Source: Sphingobacterium sp. SGR-19 (GTDB lineage: Bacteria; Bacteroidota; Bacteroidia; Sphingobacteriales; Sphingobacteriaceae). Taken from it: 64,000 nt of DNA. The position numbers and the translations under genes are program-made. The stretch covers positions 558,001 through 622,000 of the forward strand of contig NZ_JAAKGS010000001.1 in the NCBI RefSeq assembly GCF_011043555.1, given 5' to 3'. Below the pieces are notes generated by a model. That model saw only the letters and a list, made by a program, of their open reading frames with translations. It was not told where the DNA came from and searched no databases. Below, one piece after another: positions 28,249 to 36,940 of this stretch (position 1 is the stretch's first letter; each line of letters opens with the position of its first letter).

Positions 28249-28629
28249 TTACCTTCTATTTGCAATAATAGTGTCAGAGTTTATATTCTCTTGTCTCTTA
28301 TAAAAATCATTCATAAAATCACTCCCCCAGTTTTCCATCATATCAACAAGGGGTAAAAGCGATTCGCCTACTTCAGTTAAAAAATATTCAGCCTTGGGAG
28401 GAAGTACCGGATAAATAACTTTTCTAACAACACCATATGCCTCCAACTCTTTAAGTTGTAAGTTCAAAACTCTTTTGCTCGCGAGCGGATGTTTCTTTGC
28501 GAGTTCACTCGGTCTTCGTATTCCTTGGTTGATAGAATCAATTAAGCAGGGCTTCCATTTACCTCCAATAACCTCAAAAGTAATGGTCATGCCACAACTA
28601 AAATCTTTCGGTATTTTTTTCTCGTACAT
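28249..28629 (-). CDS. HxlR-family winged-helix transcriptional regulator
   Basis: This 126-residue protein has the HxlR signature: Cys near the start (KDFSCGMTITFEVIGGKWKP), RRPSELAKKHPLASKRVLNL as the recognition region, and VIYPVLPPKAEYFLTEVG. HxlR proteins sense electrophiles or oxidants through that Cys and usually control the divergent neighbour. Here the divergent gene encodes a SnoaL-like protein, and the 152-base intergenic region would hold the operator. A second HxlR gene at 43930-44298 sits beside a different oxidoreductase. Confidence 0.9.
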   Translation of the reverse strand: MYEKKIPKDFSCGMTITFEVIGGKWKPCLIDSINQGIRRPSELAKKHPLASKRVLNLQLKELEAYGVVRKVIYPVLPPKAEYFLTEVGESLLPLVDMMENWGSDFMNDFYKRQENINSDTIIANRR

Positions 28630-28744
28630 ATCTATACTACTTAATGGAATAAATTTACAACATATTTCTTATTCAGTACCATAGGGATAATATTATCCCT
28701 ATAACAATATTTTTTCACTTATTTTTTCACGTGTATAACGTAAG

Positions 28745-28752
28745 TACATTTG
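28745..28752 (+). promoter_or_regulatory. Probable -7 element for the SnoaL-like gene
   Basis: TACATTTG matches TAnnTTTG, 29 bases before the ATG at 28782. I see no clear -33 element. It lies in the HxlR/SnoaL divergent region. Confidence 0.45.
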
Positions 28753-28781
28753 CTCATAATTAATCACTAAAATTAAAAAAA

Positions 28782-29549
28782 ATGGAATTCTCAAATAGAG
28801 ACAAAGCTGAAGCTATACAAAATAGCATTGAAACTGAAACTTTGGCGGAAATAGGGTTGATCAGTCCTACCTCCTATAAACAACACAATCCAAATGTAGC
28901 AACGGGCTTACAAGCAATTTTGGACTTGCATGATCAAATGCCCATGGATAAAGTTTACACAAATGTAGTCCGTAAGTTTCAAGACGGTGATTATGGATTT
29001 GTTCACGTAGACTATTTCCTTTTTGAACCCACCGTCGCTTTTGATATACACCGTTTTGAAAACGGAATAAGTGTTGAACATTGGGATAATCTTCAAACAA
29101 ATCCGAAAAAGCTGAATAAAAGCGGAAGGACAATGACCGACGGAAAGACTAAGGCAAAAGATCATCATAAAACGGAGGTTAACAAAGCACTTGTTGAAGA
29201 GTTTGTTCAAAAAGTCCTTATTAATGGACAAATCGAGTTGATTTCAAATTATTTTAATGGAGACGAATTGATTCAACATAATCCACATATGGACGATGGA
29301 GTACACGAATTTCTTAATGTGTTGCAACAATGGAGTATCGAGGGTAAACCGCAAATTTACAATAAAATACATAAAGTGCTTGGAGAGGGAAACTTTGTCT
29401 TGGTGTTAAGTGATGGTACTTTTAAAGGAGATCATGTTGCCTTTTACGATTTGTATAGAGTTGAAGAAGATAAAATTATAGAACATTGGGATGTCGTTGA
29501 AAAAATACCTGAACCCGAAAAACAAAAAAATGATAATGGTAAATTCTAA
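28782..29549 (+). CDS. Tandem SnoaL-like (NTF2-fold) protein
   Basis: These 255 residues contain two NTF2-like domains of ~120 residues. Each has the pattern YKQHNPNVATG or LIQHNPHMDDG, then LGEGNFVLVLSDGTFKGDH or its counterpart, then HWDNLQ or HWDVVEKIPEP. Such proteins in the SnoaL-like group are small-molecule cyclases, isomerases or of unknown role. Divergent transcription from an HxlR gene suggests induction by reactive small molecules. The downstream DUF2798-like gene overlaps it by about 20 bases, so they form an operon. Confidence 0.85.
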   Translation: MEFSNRDKAEAIQNSIETETLAEIGLISPTSYKQHNPNVATGLQAILDLHDQMPMDKVYTNVVRKFQDGDYGFVHVDYFLFEPTVAFDIHRFENGISVEHWDNLQTNPKKLNKSGRTMTDGKTKAKDHHKTEVNKALVEEFVQKVLINGQIELISNYFNGDELIQHNPHMDDGVHEFLNVLQQWSIEGKPQIYNKIHKVLGEGNFVLVLSDGTFKGDHVAFYDLYRVEEDKIIEHWDVVEKIPEPEKQKNDNGKF

Positions 29550-29781
29550 GGAAGATAGACGTTACAGAATAATTAGTACGCTTTTTGTGGTTCTGCCGAC
29601 AACGTTTTTAATGTCCTTTTTATCAAGTATTACTAAAGAAGTTTTAACGAAAAATTGGATTAATGAGCTTTTTAAATCATGGCTTATTTCAATTCCTGTT
29701 GTTTATGCTTGCGTAATAGTTCTATTGCCTCTTGCTAATAGAATTACAAGCAAGCTTTTAGATAGAAAAGTACAATCATAA
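29530..29781 (+). CDS. DUF2798-like small membrane protein
   Basis: The frame is open from 29491, but ATGs at 29530 and 29536 are the credible starts, giving ~82 residues. Two transmembrane helices (LFVVLPTTFLMSFLSSI and SWLISIPVVYACVIVLLPLA) and the overall layout fit the DUF2798 family. The function is unknown. It overlaps the SnoaL-like gene and is followed by a strong terminator. Confidence 0.75.
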   Translation: MIMVNSKEDRRYRIISTLFVVLPTTFLMSFLSSITKEVLTKNWINELFKSWLISIPVVYACVIVLLPLANRITSKLLDRKVQS

Positions 29782-29786
29782 AAAAA

Positions 29787-29828
29787 GTGTTCCTGAAAAT
29801 ATGTATCTTTTCGGGAACTCTTTTTTTT
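29787..29828 (+). terminator. Rho-independent terminator
   Basis: An 11-bp stem (GTTCCTGAAAA with TTTTCGGGAAC, one G-T pair) is followed by a run of eight T. It ends the SnoaL/DUF2798 operon. Confidence 0.8.
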
Positions 29829-30072
29829 AGCTACCACAACTATTTGGCAATTATTTTTAGTGCTATTTGTAAGTAAATGTGTGTTCTTTTTCTTTACTTT
29901 TATTTGACATAGCAACTTGTATCATACGTATGGATGGCTGAATTCCTTACAAAAGATGAGTCTGTATCTTTCAATAAAATGCATGCCAGTGAAAAAACAT
30001 CTGTAGCACGACACAAATTGCCTTATGGTAGTCTAATATCCTTGCTTTCCACGAGGAATCCTTTCCAGAAGA

Positions 30073-30230
30073 AATAATACACTCATCGTTATTGAGCATA
30101 ATCTAGATGTAATTGCTCAAGCCGATTGGATAATAGATATCGGGCCAGGAGCAGGTAAATATGGTGGTGAGGTTGTGTTTTCTGGAAATATTTCAGACTT
30201 GTTGAAAGATCGTATTTCCATTACAGCAGT
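30073..30230 (+). pseudogene. Remnant of the 3' end of a UvrA-like gene
   Basis: This ~158-base stretch is nearly identical to 34338-34495 inside the UvrA paralogue (ATAATACACTCATCGTTATT onward), covering the last ~50 codons. It has a few substitutions, has no start, and breaks off before the stop codon. The rest of 29829-30506 holds the next remnant and otherwise nothing I can recognise. Confidence 0.8.
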
Positions 30231-30244
30231 AAGCTTGCTGAAGT

Positions 30245-30335
30245 ATTATTATCGTCTCTAATCTCATATTCCACGAGCTCATTTCTTGGTTTCCCAGTTG
30301 TTCGAGAAACTCGAAGTTGTCTTTACGAAAAAACG
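30245..30335 (-). pseudogene. Remnant of the small lipoprotein gene (internal part)
   Basis: About 90 bases (CGAGAAACTCGAAGTTGTCT and flanks) match 25340-25425 of the lipoprotein gene at ~80-85% by eye. It begins within ~15 bases of the end of the UvrA remnant, so the two fragments form one chimeric scar in tail-to-tail orientation. Confidence 0.7.
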
Positions 30336-30506
30336 ATTTTGCAAACTGCCAGATATCGAAGTTCATGCTTTTTTTGAATGCTTACCTCAAATTACGACTT
30401 TATCCATCTATAATAGAAAATCACAAAAACCTCAGTTTTATAACCGTTTTTCATTTTATACAATTATTTTTCATAAATTTGTATTAATTAAAATTCATAA
30501 GAAGAT

Positions 30507-32060
30507 ATGAAAAATAATTATTTTTCACAAAATATAACCGTTTTTCATGGACGGTCTGCTCCCGAAGAGGGGTATCTGGCCGGATATGCGGCTCTACTTA
30601 ATGCCTTTGATCTGCAATTACCGCTACCGGATGTGCTGAGCATCATAAGCCATAAGCATAAGCACTATACAACGCCGCAGTGGCGTATCTTCACGCCACG
30701 TCACCAACCGGAAGATACACTCATGGGGCACTTAACTTTTGCCCTTAAATATGAAGGCGTAGAACTAGGACTTTTAAAGAAGCTCTTTGAAAAAGTCCCT
30801 GAGCATGAGCTTACCAAAGTTATTGCAAGGGAACGTACGGGGCAATACAGCAGAAAGATATGGTTCCTTTATGAATGGCTGATGGACAGGCAGCTAAATT
30901 TGCCCGATCTGACTACGGGTAACTACGTCGAAGTGGTCGATACCAGTATCCAATATGGAGTTGTCCGAACAATGGAAAACTCGAAAAGACACCGGGTGCG
31001 TAACAACCTGCCCGGAACTAAGGACTTTTGTCCGATGATTCGAAGAACAGCTGTACTTGACGAGTTTATCCATGCGGATTTACCTGAACGTATCCAGACG
31101 ATTATGGGGCGGATTCATCCGGATATCATGGCCAGAACAGCCGCCTTTCTGTTGTTGAAAGATTCGAAGGCATCCTATGCCATAGAAGGAGAAAAGCCAC
31201 CGCAGAACAGAGCACAGCGTTGGGGAAGGGCGATTGGACAGGCCGGACAAAAACCGATAGGCACCGATGAGCTGATCCGCCTGCAACAGGTTGTAATCGA
31301 CAATCCGCGCTTTACCAAAATGGGTTATCGTGAGCAGGAAGGGTTTGTTGGCGAACACGACCGTCTTTACGGAACACCTATTCCCGATCATATTTCTGCG
31401 AAATGGAAAGATGTGCAGCAACTGGTGAACGGATTGATCTTAACAGGAGACAAACTAGAACAGGAAGCGGAATTTGATGCAGTTTTGGCCGCTGCTATGA
31501 TCGCGTTTGGGTTTGTATTTATCCACCCCTTTGTGGATGGCAACGGAAGAATACACCGTTACCTCATGCACCATGTACTGCTACGAAAGGAGTATGTTCC
31601 AAAAGGTATGATATTTCCGGTGTCATCCATTATACTGGAACGTTTGGATGAATACCGCCGAACGCTAGAAGCGTTTTCCATACCAAGGCTGGATTTTGTA
31701 GAGTGGCGTCCAGACGGCAAGAACAATGTGCATATTCTCAATGAAACAATTGACCTATACCGGTATTTTGATGCTACTAAACAAGCAGAGTTTCTATACA
31801 GCTGTGTCATGCAAACCATTGAGCAAACCTTCCCCGAAGAGGTTGACTATCTGGAAAAATATGATCAGATGAAAGACTATTTAGACAACGTGTTTGAAAT
31901 GCCCGATAAAATGGTGGCCTTGGCGGTGCGTTTCTTAGAACAGGGAAACGGAAAATTTTCCGAACGGGCGAAGAACAAAGAATTTCAAGAATTAAGCGCT
32001 GATGAAGCTACACAGATAGAGCATAAATATCAGGAAATTTTTGGCATTAAATCCAGTTAA
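30507..32060 (+). CDS. Fic-domain protein, class II (probable AMP-transferase)
   Basis: This 517-residue protein has a canonical Fic motif HPFVDGNGRIHR, with His340 as the catalytic residue. An inhibitory-helix motif SYAIEG (Ser223 to Gly228, with Glu227 as the blocking Glu) lies N-terminal to it, the class II arrangement. Fic enzymes transfer AMP, or sometimes other groups, to hydroxyls of target proteins, and the Glu holds them off until released. The N-terminal ~200 residues (GYLAGYAALLNAFDLQLPLP) and C-terminal ~120 residues are helical domains seen in long chromosomal Fic proteins. No antitoxin gene is needed or visible. It is single, on the plus strand, in a remnant-rich region. Confidence 0.9.
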   Translation: MKNNYFSQNITVFHGRSAPEEGYLAGYAALLNAFDLQLPLPDVLSIISHKHKHYTTPQWRIFTPRHQPEDTLMGHLTFALKYEGVELGLLKKLFEKVPEHELTKVIARERTGQYSRKIWFLYEWLMDRQLNLPDLTTGNYVEVVDTSIQYGVVRTMENSKRHRVRNNLPGTKDFCPMIRRTAVLDEFIHADLPERIQTIMGRIHPDIMARTAAFLLLKDSKASYAIEGEKPPQNRAQRWGRAIGQAGQKPIGTDELIRLQQVVIDNPRFTKMGYREQEGFVGEHDRLYGTPIPDHISAKWKDVQQLVNGLILTGDKLEQEAEFDAVLAAAMIAFGFVFIHPFVDGNGRIHRYLMHHVLLRKEYVPKGMIFPVSSIILERLDEYRRTLEAFSIPRLDFVEWRPDGKNNVHILNETIDLYRYFDATKQAEFLYSCVMQTIEQTFPEEVDYLEKYDQMKDYLDNVFEMPDKMVALAVRFLEQGNGKFSERAKNKEFQELSADEATQIEHKYQEIFGIKSS

Positions 32061-32274
32061 GGAACAAACATCAAAAAATGAAACACCAGTTGTTAAAAGT
32101 GATGTCTATTCCTCAGGAACCTGGCATTCCAGTTGATCTCCGCCATCAGGCTACGGGTAAAGCCAACGTTGACGTACAAAAAAGCTTTCGCGGATACTGC
32201 CACACAGAAGCAAAGTGTACTTTCATCCTTATAACGGAACATTTATTGTTAGTTATGTTCAATAGTCAACAAAT

Positions 32275-34527
32275 ATGAAACACATTCGCGTCACAAATGC
32301 ACGTCAAAATAACCTGAAAAATATCTCTTTACAGATACCCAAAAATAAGATAACCGTATTTACAGGTGTGTCCGGTTCGGGTAAATCGTCATTAGTATTT
32401 GAGACAATAGGCGCTGAAGCACAAAGACAATTCAACGAAACACAGGGGAGCTTTATCCGAAACCGCCTGCAGCACATTGGCATCCCAGACGTGGATAAAA
32501 TTGACAACTTAAATGTTCCTATTATTATTAACCAAAAGAGATTAGGAGGAAATGCGAGGTCGACCGTCGGAACAGCCACCGATGTGTATGCGTCTTTAAG
32601 GTTACTTTTTTCTCGTATGGGAAGCCCATTCGTAGGCTATTCAAATGTCTTTTCATTTAATAACCCTTTAGGAATGTGTAAAGAGTGTGAAGGGCTAGGT
32701 TTTGTTCAAACCGTCCGTATAGACACCCTCATAGACAAGCATAAGTCTTTAAACGAGGGTGCGATAATGTTTCCGACTTTTCAACCCGGTGGGTGGCGCT
32801 TAACGAGATATACGTTATCAGGTTATTTTGACAATGACAAAAAACTTGAAGATTATACGAAGGAGGAATGGAATATACTTTTGAACGCTACCGAACACAA
32901 ACCGAAGAACCCTAATAAAGAGTGGGGAAAAACGGTCAAGTATGAGGGTATAATCCCTCGAATTGAAAAAGCATTTCTAAAGAAACAGTCAAAGGAAATT
33001 ATTAGTCGAAAAGAAGTTTTAAAAAATATTGTTATCACCAAAACTTGTCCTCTATGTAATGGACAAAGGTTGGATGACAAAATTTTATCCTGTAAAATAA
33101 ATGGAAAAAACATTGCCGACTGTGCATCTCTTTCGGTAGACGAGCTCTTGGAATTTATTGGTTCTTTGCATTCGTCGTCCTTTGCGATAATTCTCGACGA
33201 ACTAAAAAAGAAACTTCAAAACATCGTTCAGATAGGCTTACAATATTTGACATTGGATAGAAGGACAGACACCTTGTCGGGTGGGGAAAGTCAGCGCATA
33301 AAAATGGTGAGGAACCTTGGAAACAGCCTTACCGATTTACTCTATATTTTTGACGAACCCAGTATCGGACTCCATCCAAAGGATTTGCAGAATATTTCTT
33401 CAATCATTAAGCAAATACGGGATAAAGGCAATACGGTCTTAATTGTTGAACACGATCCTGATTTAATCAAGATTGCTGACTGGGTTATTGACATGGGACC
33501 TCAATCAGGAAAGAAAGGTGGAGAAGTTATCTATGAGGGTACATTTGACCAATTGAAACATTCAACAGGAAAAACCGGTGTATACTTTGCAAAAACACCT
33601 AAAATCAAGAAAAATCCAAGGTTTGCTAAAGGATATTTACAGATCCAAAACGCTAATCTGTATAATTTAAAAAATATAGATACAGTGATTCCGAAGAAGG
33701 TAATGACAGTCGTTACGGGAGTTGCAGGTTCAGGAAAAAGTACATTGATCAGCAAATTACTACCTAAATTTTATCCAGAAACCACGATAATTGACCAATC
33801 GCTATTTGCTGCAAGCATACGCTCCAATCTACTCACCTATCTGGGGTTGTCCGATGCTATAAGAAAACTGCTTTCAACGGTAAACCAAGTATCCGACCGG
33901 TTTTTTAGTAGAAATAGTGAAGGAGCTTGCGAAAACTGTAAAGGAATTGGCGTTGTAAAAATCGACCTCGCATTTATGGATGATATTGACCAACCCTGCG
34001 AAGTCTGCGGAGGATCTGGTTTCAAACCGCAGGTTTTAACCTATCAATACAACAACAAAAATATCGTTGACATCATGGATATGACCGTAGAAGAAGCCAT
34101 TGATTTTTTTCCTGATAAACGCTATCAGCAATCTTTTGATACGTTGCTCCAGTTAGGTTTAGGGTATCTTACATTGGGGCAAAGGCTGAGTAGTTTTTCC
34201 GGTGGCGAAAGACAACGATTGAAATTAACCAAAGAACTGAAGAACTCCAATAAAATAATCGTTCTTGATGAACCAAGCACAGGTTTACATCCAAGCGACA
34301 CCGAAAAGCTATTAAATTTTATGGATTGTCTGGTTGACAACAATAATACACTCATCGTTATTGAGCATAATCTCGATGTAATTGCTCAAGCCGATTGGAT
34401 AATAGATATCGGGCCAGGAGCAGGTAAATATGGTGGTGAGGTTGTATTTTCTGGGAATGTTTCAGATTTATTGAAAGATCCTAATTCCGTTACAGCCGAC
34501 TGTTTACGGCGGCATATTAATTTATAA
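32275..34527 (+). CDS. Short UvrA-like ABC ATPase
   Basis: At 750 residues this is shorter than the ~940-residue housekeeping UvrA. It keeps two ABC modules: Walker A GVSGSGKSSLVFET and GVAGSGKSTLISKL, and signatures LSGGESQRIKM and FSGGERQRLKL. It also has zinc-finger pairs CKECEGLGF, CPLCNGQRL, CENCKGIGV and CEVCGGSGF. The missing length is mainly in the first module's insertion region, where UvrB binding is located. Such shorter UvrA paralogues are often tied to tolerance of DNA-binding drugs. A 3' fragment of it lies at 30073-30230. The gene is convergent with S41 copy B, 31 bases apart. Confidence 0.9.
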   Translation: MKHIRVTNARQNNLKNISLQIPKNKITVFTGVSGSGKSSLVFETIGAEAQRQFNETQGSFIRNRLQHIGIPDVDKIDNLNVPIIINQKRLGGNARSTVGTATDVYASLRLLFSRMGSPFVGYSNVFSFNNPLGMCKECEGLGFVQTVRIDTLIDKHKSLNEGAIMFPTFQPGGWRLTRYTLSGYFDNDKKLEDYTKEEWNILLNATEHKPKNPNKEWGKTVKYEGIIPRIEKAFLKKQSKEIISRKEVLKNIVITKTCPLCNGQRLDDKILSCKINGKNIADCASLSVDELLEFIGSLHSSSFAIILDELKKKLQNIVQIGLQYLTLDRRTDTLSGGESQRIKMVRNLGNSLTDLLYIFDEPSIGLHPKDLQNISSIIKQIRDKGNTVLIVEHDPDLIKIADWVIDMGPQSGKKGGEVIYEGTFDQLKHSTGKTGVYFAKTPKIKKNPRFAKGYLQIQNANLYNLKNIDTVIPKKVMTVVTGVAGSGKSTLISKLLPKFYPETTIIDQSLFAASIRSNLLTYLGLSDAIRKLLSTVNQVSDRFFSRNSEGACENCKGIGVVKIDLAFMDDIDQPCEVCGGSGFKPQVLTYQYNNKNIVDIMDMTVEEAIDFFPDKRYQQSFDTLLQLGLGYLTLGQRLSSFSGGERQRLKLTKELKNSNKIIVLDEPSTGLHPSDTEKLLNFMDCLVDNNNTLIVIEHNLDVIAQADWIIDIGPGAGKYGGEVVFSGNVSDLLKDPNSVTADCLRRHINL

Positions 34528-34558
34528 TCTGCATAGACCAACTTTAATCTCCCTTGTA

Positions 34559-35521
34559 TTAATTGGATTGGATTATTTCCACACTTTTATCTTTTGCATC
34601 TTCGGCATTCGTTGGATAATCAGGTTGAACGCCTCTTTGTTCCCAGTTGGTCTTTGTTATTTCATTGATAGGAGAGGCAGTAGAGATCGAAATGCGAAGA
34701 TTATGGGGCAGTGGAAAAAACGAATTCATATTGGCAGCTCCCGCTGATGTCTCTCCTACTACCACGGCCTTTTTATGGGCTTGTAAGGTATAGGTAAAAT
34801 ATTCTGCTGCAGAAGCTGTCTTGTTATCGATAAGGATGTATAACGGCGTACCTAACCTGAGCTTCCCGTACACGAGGTCGGAGGTGTAGTTCGGAGCGGG
34901 ATGCAAGGTACTATCACCGAAAAAAGTTGTTGACAGCAATGTGGGTGGCCCATCGAAATAATGATTCAGAATGTATTCCATAATGCCTGGATAACCACCA
35001 CCATTTCCCCGCAAGTCGATAATAAGTGCATCTGTATTTTCTACGAGTTTCATTGCAGCTACAGCCGTTTGCATGGCACGCTGCGGATGCATAAACTCCG
35101 TGATTTTTATAAAACCTACATTATTTTCTAATATCTGCACTTCCCGAAAGCCATAGTTCGAACGGATTTCCCGCTCCAATTCCTGTTTCTCCCAATCTTT
35201 TACATCTTTTTTAACCGTATCGTTAGTGCTTAAATAGCGTACATATAAATGCCCATCATTACTGATCGATTTCAAATCGTGCGAAAGTATCCCAGCGAGA
35301 CTATCGGGATTCGTTATTGCATCATATTTGCCACTTTTTACTTTCTGCTCAAATTCTGATACAATTCTTCCTTTACTTTCCTGAAAAACATAATGTTCAT
35401 TGATCAGATTTTCGATTTGATTGGTGATTAGCTTGATGTCCTTTTTTGTTAAAATTTGTCCATTCGTGTTTTGAAACCATAAGATCAATACGATGAGCGG
35501 CGCGATTAATTTAATGATCAT
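34559..35521 (-). CDS. S41-family peptidase, copy B
   Basis: This 320-residue protein is a close paralogue of 23878-24858, with the same signal peptide, RGNGGG, TASAAEYFTYTL and GETSAGAAN motifs. It differs at scattered positions (for example NKTASAAEYF versus NTASAAEYF) and at the C-terminus (VEIIQSN). The homology includes ~60 bases upstream of the start, to about 35580. The -7-like element reads TATCTTTA rather than TATCTTTG. The Ser is kept, so it should be active. It lies tail-to-tail with the UvrA-like gene. Confidence 0.9.
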   Translation of the reverse strand: MIIKLIAPLIVLILWFQNTNGQILTKKDIKLITNQIENLINEHYVFQESKGRIVSEFEQKVKSGKYDAITNPDSLAGILSHDLKSISNDGHLYVRYLSTNDTVKKDVKDWEKQELEREIRSNYGFREVQILENNVGFIKITEFMHPQRAMQTAVAAMKLVENTDALIIDLRGNGGGYPGIMEYILNHYFDGPPTLLSTTFFGDSTLHPAPNYTSDLVYGKLRLGTPLYILIDNKTASAAEYFTYTLQAHKKAVVVGETSAGAANMNSFFPLPHNLRISISTASPINEITKTNWEQRGVQPDYPTNAEDAKDKSVEIIQSN

Positions 35522-35580
35522 AACTTGCTATTATTTCATAAAGATACTCAAGATTATAAAATGGAACGTTACAAAAAACA

Positions 35581-35828
35581 ATAAAAATAAACTCTCTAAT
35601 TTTTCAAAAAATATCTATATGGTCAAAAAATGTACAAATAGACATGTTTTAAATGGTTTATTTTTACTTTTTTTGACTAAATAAGAAAATAAAGTAGATG
35701 ATAAACAAGATACCAAAGTTGTTAGTGAAATCAACTTCACATTTGTTCCTTCTTCTGTTTACGCTTACAATATTGGGGAAGTTACTTTAAGAATGAAAAA
35801 TGGATAATAGAATTTCTTATGTTTTAAA
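35581..35828. other. AT-rich spacer with no recognisable gene
   Basis: This belongs to the 940-base gene-poor stretch 35522-36463. There is one short open run without an ATG (about 35696-35806, reading KQDTKVVSEINFTFVPSSVY) that looks protein-like but cannot be assigned. It may be a gene fragment. The rest of the stretch is the decayed cassette copy at 35829-36311 and ~150 plain bases before 36464. Confidence 0.4.
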
Positions 35829-36311
35829 ACGGCAATTTTATCGGCGCCAGCAGTACCACTTGTAACGCGCGGCTTATTTTATTGATTATCTATCTCATTT
35901 TCTGATATTTAAAAGTTAATTTTGCGTGAATTAAATTCATTTTGGATGAACTTAGTTCGTGCATTTTAATAAAAACTTCTCCTTTTTCCATCATGGCTGC
36001 AAGCTGCTTGTAGAGCGGGATGTACGCTTTTTTTTGGATTGCCGGATTTCAAATTCATGATTTTTTTTGAAATATTTCTTTGTTTTTCCAACTAAAATAC
36101 TCCCGCTGTCCTTGGTGAAACCACCCAATGCTTGTTGTTTTATGTTTATCACATATTGTTTTAACAGCAGAGCCTATTCCCTCGCTGTGAAACAAAAGTG
36201 GTGTGAGCAGGAAGATTTTAACGGAAAACGACGACAGATGGGCACATTTGGGCACAAATGGGCGCTATGACGACAACGTTAATTAGTTGAATTGAAAAGA
36301 ACTGAATAAAA
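35829..36311 (-). repeat. Decayed third copy of the Fn3/DUF5675 cassette
   Basis: It aligns with 45425-46745. Present in order are the 5' part of the 64-codon gene, the spacer with GTGAATTAAATTCAT-like repeats and the 3' part of the DUF5675 gene. An internal deletion then joins CTTTGTTTTTCCAACTAAAA to the 5' part of the Fn3 gene (CTGTCCTTGGTGAAACC), and the leader with TTTTAACGGAAAACGACGAC and GGGCAC repeats follows. It ends in AATTAGTTGA and AAAGAACTGAATAAAA, which also occur in the small gene at 43210-43359. This suggests the gene pair was once linked here as well. Frameshifts and stops leave no complete gene. Confidence 0.75.
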
Positions 36312-36463
36312 GATGCAATAGCCCTCAGTCTGAGATATATGCACGGTATTCCTTAGGTTTTATCAATTATAATTTGTAACTTGTCTACTATCAGGGCATA
36401 TGTCTATTTGATCGTTATTTTGGGCATCAACAGCCTCTACTTTTCATTATCTCTATTTCAACT

Positions 36464-36760
36464 TTGGATAAACACATCATTTTACAGTTTCCCAATGCAC
36501 AAGCAAAGGAACTAACGGTCAACTATAGCGAGGAAGAACTACATGATTGCTACATTATCAAGTGTCAAGTTAAATGTGAACCACCCAAGCCCTCGTGGTT
36601 GCAACTTTCAAAATTTATTTTTACTTCCATAAAAACCGATGGGCTTTACAGCCTTTTGTTCGAAGAAAGGAAATACAACAAGAACCTCCAGACTTTGTTA
36701 TTTATGGACGAGGTTTATGCAACGATCATGCGGAAGTCAAATTATGGGGTAAAACGGTAA
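36464..36760 (+). CDS. Hypothetical protein (start uncertain)
   Basis: This 98-residue frame opens with TTG at 36464. The sequence (LQFPNAQAKELTVNYSEEEL, FMDEVYATIMRKSNYGVK) is protein-like, hydrophilic and without signal peptide or membrane helix. I do not recognise it. With no ATG near the start and a decayed region just upstream, it may be the C-terminal part of a broken gene. Confidence 0.4.
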   Translation: MDKHIILQFPNAQAKELTVNYSEEELHDCYIIKCQVKCEPPKPSWLQLSKFIFTSIKTDGLYSLLFEERKYNKNLQTLLFMDEVYATIMRKSNYGVKR

Positions 36761-36940
36761 TAGTAACGTAAGAAAAGAGCTTCTTAGAAAATGTAGCTCA
36801 CTTTCATGCCCTCTGAAACTATTCTTCGCTGTACTTGTTCCTTTAAGCAAAAGGCTTAAAATCAAGCTTTGCCGTTATTGGCACGCGCAGCTTATGTTTG
36901 CTGCGTCCTTGTATAGGTCACGACCCATGATGCGCCCACT

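Noticed and set aside
32078..32278. 66-codon frame between the Fic and UvrA-like genes
   Set aside because: It overlaps the UvrA start, has no recognisable feature and reads like chance sequence.
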